Positions 6,069 to 7,787 of a stretch of 7,787 nt of DNA are shown piece by piece. The stretch is from assembly GCA_937897215.1 (NCBI GenBank), contig CALCBQ010000112.1, forward strand, positions 1 through 7,787, in the 5' to 3' direction. Under the pieces are notes generated by a model that was not told the origin of the DNA, did not search any database, and saw only the letters and a program-made list of their open reading frames with translations. Position numbers and translations under genes: made by a program. The DNA comes from an uncultured Clostridia bacterium (lineage in GTDB: Bacteria; Bacillota; Clostridia; Oscillospirales; Acutalibacteraceae). Numbering within the stretch: position 1 is the stretch's first letter; the number at the start of each line of letters is the position of its first letter.

Positions 6069-6682
6069 TCTTTAGTAGAATATTTATACATTCTTGCAAT
6101 TTCTCTTTCAATAATTCTGGTTGCCTCATTGATAATTGTTTCCATAGATTTTGGCAACTGTTCACTTCGTTTCGGCTTGCTGTCCCCCTCAAAAACAAGA
6201 GAGTCAATAATATGGTCAATCATATTTGTTGTAATAAACGGTGCTAATTCTTTTTTAGCGTTTTCGTGGTTAGGAATTGCACCTTTAAGCAATGCAGAAA
6301 GATAAACCTTATAAATTGTGAGAATATAAATACTTCTGATTTTTGATGAGTGATTTCTGCCGTAAATACCAAGTCGCTCTTGAATATAAACAGACGAGCG
6401 GAAAACCGTACTCATTCTAACTTCGCTGTCTTGCGGGATTTCATCGGGGACGAAAAGTGCGTCAGACATCATTTTGTTGTCAGTAAGTCCTAAAAGGTAG
6501 TCGGTACTAACATCGTAAAAAGTAGAGGCACGGCATAAAAAGTCAAGCCCACACTCACGAATTCCCTTTTCATAGTGAGAAAGTAGTGCCTGTGAAACAC
6601 CAAGATACTGTGCAGCCTCTTTTTGACTTAAATTCTTTTCTTTTCTTAAACTAACTAAACGAGTAGAAATTGAAGTGCTCAC
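6065..6682 (-). CDS. XRE-family transcriptional regulator with uncharacterised helical C-terminal domain
   Basis: This is a DNA-binding protein of about 205 residues. The N-terminal helix-turn-helix of the Cro/CI (XRE) type spans about residues 6-65: RLVSLRKEKNLSQKEAAQYLG, then the recognition helix SQALLSHYEKG, ending in the STDYLLGL seen at the close of many such domains. The C-terminal 130 residues are predicted helical and not recognised; there is no peptidase Ser/Lys pair or metal-binding motif that I can see. I chose a GTG start at 6682 because AAGGA lies 8 nt upstream; an upstream TTG (6733) would add 17 residues, lacks a ribosome binding site and would run through the likely promoter. 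The gene is divergent from the histidine phosphatase. A 17-bp dyad spans its own probable transcription start, so autorepression is the simplest reading. It converges on rsmI with overlapping stops. In Bacillus the regulator gene abrB lies at a similar place but is an unrelated family. Confidence 0.85.
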   Translation of the reverse strand: MSTSISTRLVSLRKEKNLSQKEAAQYLGVSQALLSHYEKGIRECGLDFLCRASTFYDVSTDYLLGLTDNKMMSDALFVPDEIPQDSEVRMSTVFRSSVYIQERLGIYGRNHSSKIRSIYILTIYKVYLSALLKGAIPNHENAKKELAPFITTNMIDHIIDSLVFEGDSKPKRSEQLPKSMETIINEATRIIEREIARMYKYSTKD

Positions 6683-6690
6683 AAAATCAT

Positions 6691-6695
6691 TCCTT
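6691..6695 (-). promoter_or_regulatory. Ribosome binding site that fixes the GTG start of the XRE regulator
   Basis: AAGGA on the minus strand lies 8 nt before the GTG at 6682-6680. No comparable site precedes the in-frame TTG at 6733. The ATG just upstream of the GTG is in another frame and stops at once. Confidence 0.65.
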
Positions 6696-6710
6696 ATACT
6701 AAAAGTATAA
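6694..6710. promoter_or_regulatory. Operator-like dyad TTATACT-N3-AGTATAA
   Basis: Two perfect 7-bp arms (6694-6700 and 6704-6710) flank a 3-bp centre. The dyad covers the probable transcription start of the XRE gene and ends just before its ribosome binding site, the usual place for an autorepressor. Further TTATAC/GTATAA half-sites follow at 6714-6719 and 6744-6749, with an imperfect one at 6737-6742. Confidence 0.6.
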
Positions 6711-6712
6711 GA

Positions 6713-6741
6713 ATTATACAACGAATTAAACAATTTGTATA
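6713..6741 (-). promoter_or_regulatory. Promoter of the XRE regulator gene
   Basis: On the minus strand, TATACA (6741-6736, 4 of 6 -35 bases) and a perfect TATAAT (6718-6713) are 17 bp apart. Transcription would start near 6706, inside the operator-like dyad, giving a leader of about 24 nt. Confidence 0.5.
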
Positions 6742-6743
6742 TT
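6715..6743 (+). promoter_or_regulatory. Promoter of the histidine phosphatase gene
   Basis: TATACA (6715-6720) and TATATT (6738-6743) are separated by 17 bp, with a start near 6750 and a leader of about 26 nt. It lies almost exactly opposite the XRE promoter, each -35 box overlapping the other's -10 box. An 8-bp dyad AATTTGTA/TACAAATT (6732-6739/6753-6760) spans the -10 box and start site. Confidence 0.45.
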
Positions 6744-6775
6744 GTATAAATTTACAAATTTTTAGGAGACGTAAT

Positions 6776-7498
6776 ATGAAAACTTACCAAATTCACTTAA
6801 TACGCCACGCGGTTACAAAAGGTAATCTTGAGGGCAGATATATAGGTCATACTGACGAATCTGTCTGCGAAGAAGGTATGGCACAACTTAAAGATATTAT
6901 GAAAAACTACGGTAATTACCCTGAGGTTGACGCGGTTTTTTCAAGCCCGTTAAAGCGTTGCATTGAAACTGCGAAAGAAATTTATCCCGATAAAAACCCT
7001 ATTATTTTAGACGATTTACGCGAATACGATTTCGGCGAATTTGAGGGCAAAACTGCAGAAGAATTACAAGACGATGAAGATTTTGCAGAGTGGTTAAGTG
7101 GCTCAAATCCTAACAAAGCAGCACCATTTGGCGATAGTCAGGTGCGATTTAACTACAGAATTTGCGACTGTTTCGAAAAAATTGTTGAGGGTGTAATCAA
7201 AGCGGGAGTTCAGAATACTGCAGTGTTTACCCACGGTGGTGTTATTATGTCCCTTATGCAGACTTATGCTCTGCCTGAAGCACCAATGCACGAGTGGTTA
7301 ACACCATCTTGTTGTGGTTATACAATTCGTATTGACCCGTCAATCTGGTCAAGGGGAATGAAGGTTGAAGCAATCGCAGAATGTCCTGCTCCACCAAAAG
7401 ATTTCGAGCATGAATTATGGGATGTTTATGACCCTGATAACGACCCTTATGATGTTGCTTATTGGGAAAACGATGAAAACTTCAAAGATGAAAATTAA
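6776..7498 (+). CDS. Histidine phosphatase superfamily protein (phosphoglycerate mutase-like)
   Basis: This 240-residue cytoplasmic protein belongs to the branch-1 histidine phosphatase superfamily. Members pass a phosphoryl group through an N-terminal histidine; substrates range from sugar phosphates to the alpha-ribazole phosphate of cobalamin synthesis. The catalytic set is complete: LIRHAVTKGN with Arg10 and phospho-acceptor His11, SSPLKRCIETA with Arg61, Glu83 in LREYDFGEFEG, and the second His153 in FTHGGVI. The first motif reads RHA instead of the commoner RHG. YDFGEFEGKTAEEL resembles phosphatases such as CobC and PhoE more than true glycolytic mutases, but no cobalamin gene is nearby, so the substrate is unknown. 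The last 30 or so residues form an acidic, aromatic tail (DVYDPDNDPYDVAYW and on) beyond the usual end of the fold. Start: ATG with AGGAG seven bases upstream. It is divergent from the XRE gene, and no obvious terminator follows. Confidence 0.88.
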   Translation: MKTYQIHLIRHAVTKGNLEGRYIGHTDESVCEEGMAQLKDIMKNYGNYPEVDAVFSSPLKRCIETAKEIYPDKNPIILDDLREYDFGEFEGKTAEELQDDEDFAEWLSGSNPNKAAPFGDSQVRFNYRICDCFEKIVEGVIKAGVQNTAVFTHGGVIMSLMQTYALPEAPMHEWLTPSCCGYTIRIDPSIWSRGMKVEAIAECPAPPKDFEHELWDVYDPDNDPYDVAYWENDENFKDEN

Positions 7499-7528
7499 AA
7501 ATATTCTAAAATACCAATAAATAATACA

Positions 7529-7557
7529 TTGAAATAGAAAAATTATAGTGATAAAAT
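7529..7557 (+). promoter_or_regulatory. Extended -10 promoter for uxuA
   Basis: TTGAAA (7529-7534) and TAAAAT (7552-7557) are 17 bp apart, and TGA directly before the -10 box gives an extended -10 (TGn). The leader would be about 28 nt. I see no clear GntR- or LacI-type dyad around it. Confidence 0.55.
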
Positions 7558-7591
7558 TATTTTGTAAAACAGGTAACTTGGAGGGATTTTT

Positions 7592-7787
7592 ATGAAAATG
7601 TCATTCCGTTGGTATGGCGAAAGCGACCCAATTTCGTTGCAATATATTCGTCAGATTCCAAATATGAAAAGCATTGTCAGTGCTGTTTATGATGTAAAAC
7701 CGGGCGAGGTTTGGCCGGAAGAATCAATCGAAAAAATGGTAAAACAATGCGAAGAAAATGGTCTTGTTTTTGATGTTGTTGAATCAA
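7592..7787 (+). CDS. uxuA: Mannonate dehydratase UxuA (partial, N-terminal 65 residues)
   Basis: UxuA removes water from D-mannonate to give 2-keto-3-deoxy-D-gluconate, a step in glucuronate breakdown; the enzyme uses a divalent metal such as Mn2+ or Fe2+ in a TIM-barrel fold. Only the first 65 codons are present; the gene runs off the right edge. The beginning matches the family closely: MKMSFRWYGESDPISLQYIR, then QIPNMKSIVSAVYDVKPGEVWP, then a segment ending in GLVFDVVES. Start: ATG with GGAGGG (7580-7585) six bases upstream. An in-frame ATG two codons later is less likely given that spacing. The gene has its own promoter and is not tightly joined to the phosphatase (93-bp gap). Further hexuronate genes may lie beyond the window. 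The metal-binding residues are downstream of the cut and cannot be checked. Confidence 0.88.
   Translation, partial: MKMSFRWYGESDPISLQYIRQIPNMKSIVSAVYDVKPGEVWPEESIEKMVKQCEENGLVFDVVES

Noticed and set aside
6683..6733. N-terminal extension of the XRE protein from a TTG at 6733
   Set aside because: No ribosome binding site precedes the TTG, and the 17 extra codons would run through the promoter and operator dyad; the GTG at 6682 has a good site.
6065..7498. Toxin-antitoxin pair made of the XRE protein and its divergent neighbour
   Set aside because: The genes are divergent and not an operon, the XRE protein is longer than typical antitoxins, and the neighbour is a complete histidine phosphatase with no toxin fold.

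Overview
The window looks like a chromosomal piece of an AT-rich, Gram-positive-type anaerobe, most likely a member of the Clostridia (Bacillota), perhaps a gut Oscillospirales-like lineage. The grounds are the strong AGGAG-type ribosome binding sites, sigma-A-like promoters, low-GC codon use, and the neighbouring trmN6 and rsmI genes, which also sit close together in Bacillus (yabB ... yabC). No 16S rRNA or other taxonomic marker is present, so the placement is an inference. No tRNA, rRNA, CRISPR array, insertion sequence or phage gene was seen.

Layout. Positions 1-60 hold a hairpin terminator of an unseen upstream gene, overlapping a promoter. rlmB (23S rRNA 2'-O-methyltransferase) follows at 102-863. 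A 163-bp intergenic stretch (864-1026) carries dyads, a short direct repeat and a promoter with a 12-bp perfect palindrome. A tight same-strand run follows: a 907-residue pseudo-P-type ATPase (1027-3750), an MgtC/SapB-family membrane protein (about 3769-4503), trmN6 (4487-5242, overlapping the previous gene) and rsmI (5244-6068). An XRE-type regulator (6065-6682, minus strand) converges on rsmI with overlapping stop codons. It is divergent from a histidine phosphatase (6776-7498), and the two share a compact control region rich in TTATAC/GTATAA half-sites. The window ends inside uxuA (mannonate dehydratase), which starts at 7592 behind its own extended -10 promoter.

The most unusual item is the 907-residue protein. 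Its C-terminal 550 residues keep the eight-helix order and domain order of a P1B (heavy-metal) P-type ATPase, but the catalytic and transport signatures are gone: DKTGT reads DACDA, CPC reads LPV, TGD reads TSD, and the TGES and GDGxND segments are not present. A roughly 355-residue acidic, probably disordered region is attached at the N-terminus, and two Cys-x-Cys/His clusters lie in the parts that correspond to the A and N domains. It sits directly upstream of an MgtC-family gene. Salmonella mgtC is likewise in an operon with a P-type ATPase gene (mgtB), there an active one. A non-pumping, sensor- or scaffold-like pseudo-ATPase working with MgtC is the main hypothesis from this window; it is inference.

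The remaining genes are ordinary: three RNA-modification enzymes, a local regulator, a phosphatase-superfamily enzyme and the start of a hexuronate catabolism gene.
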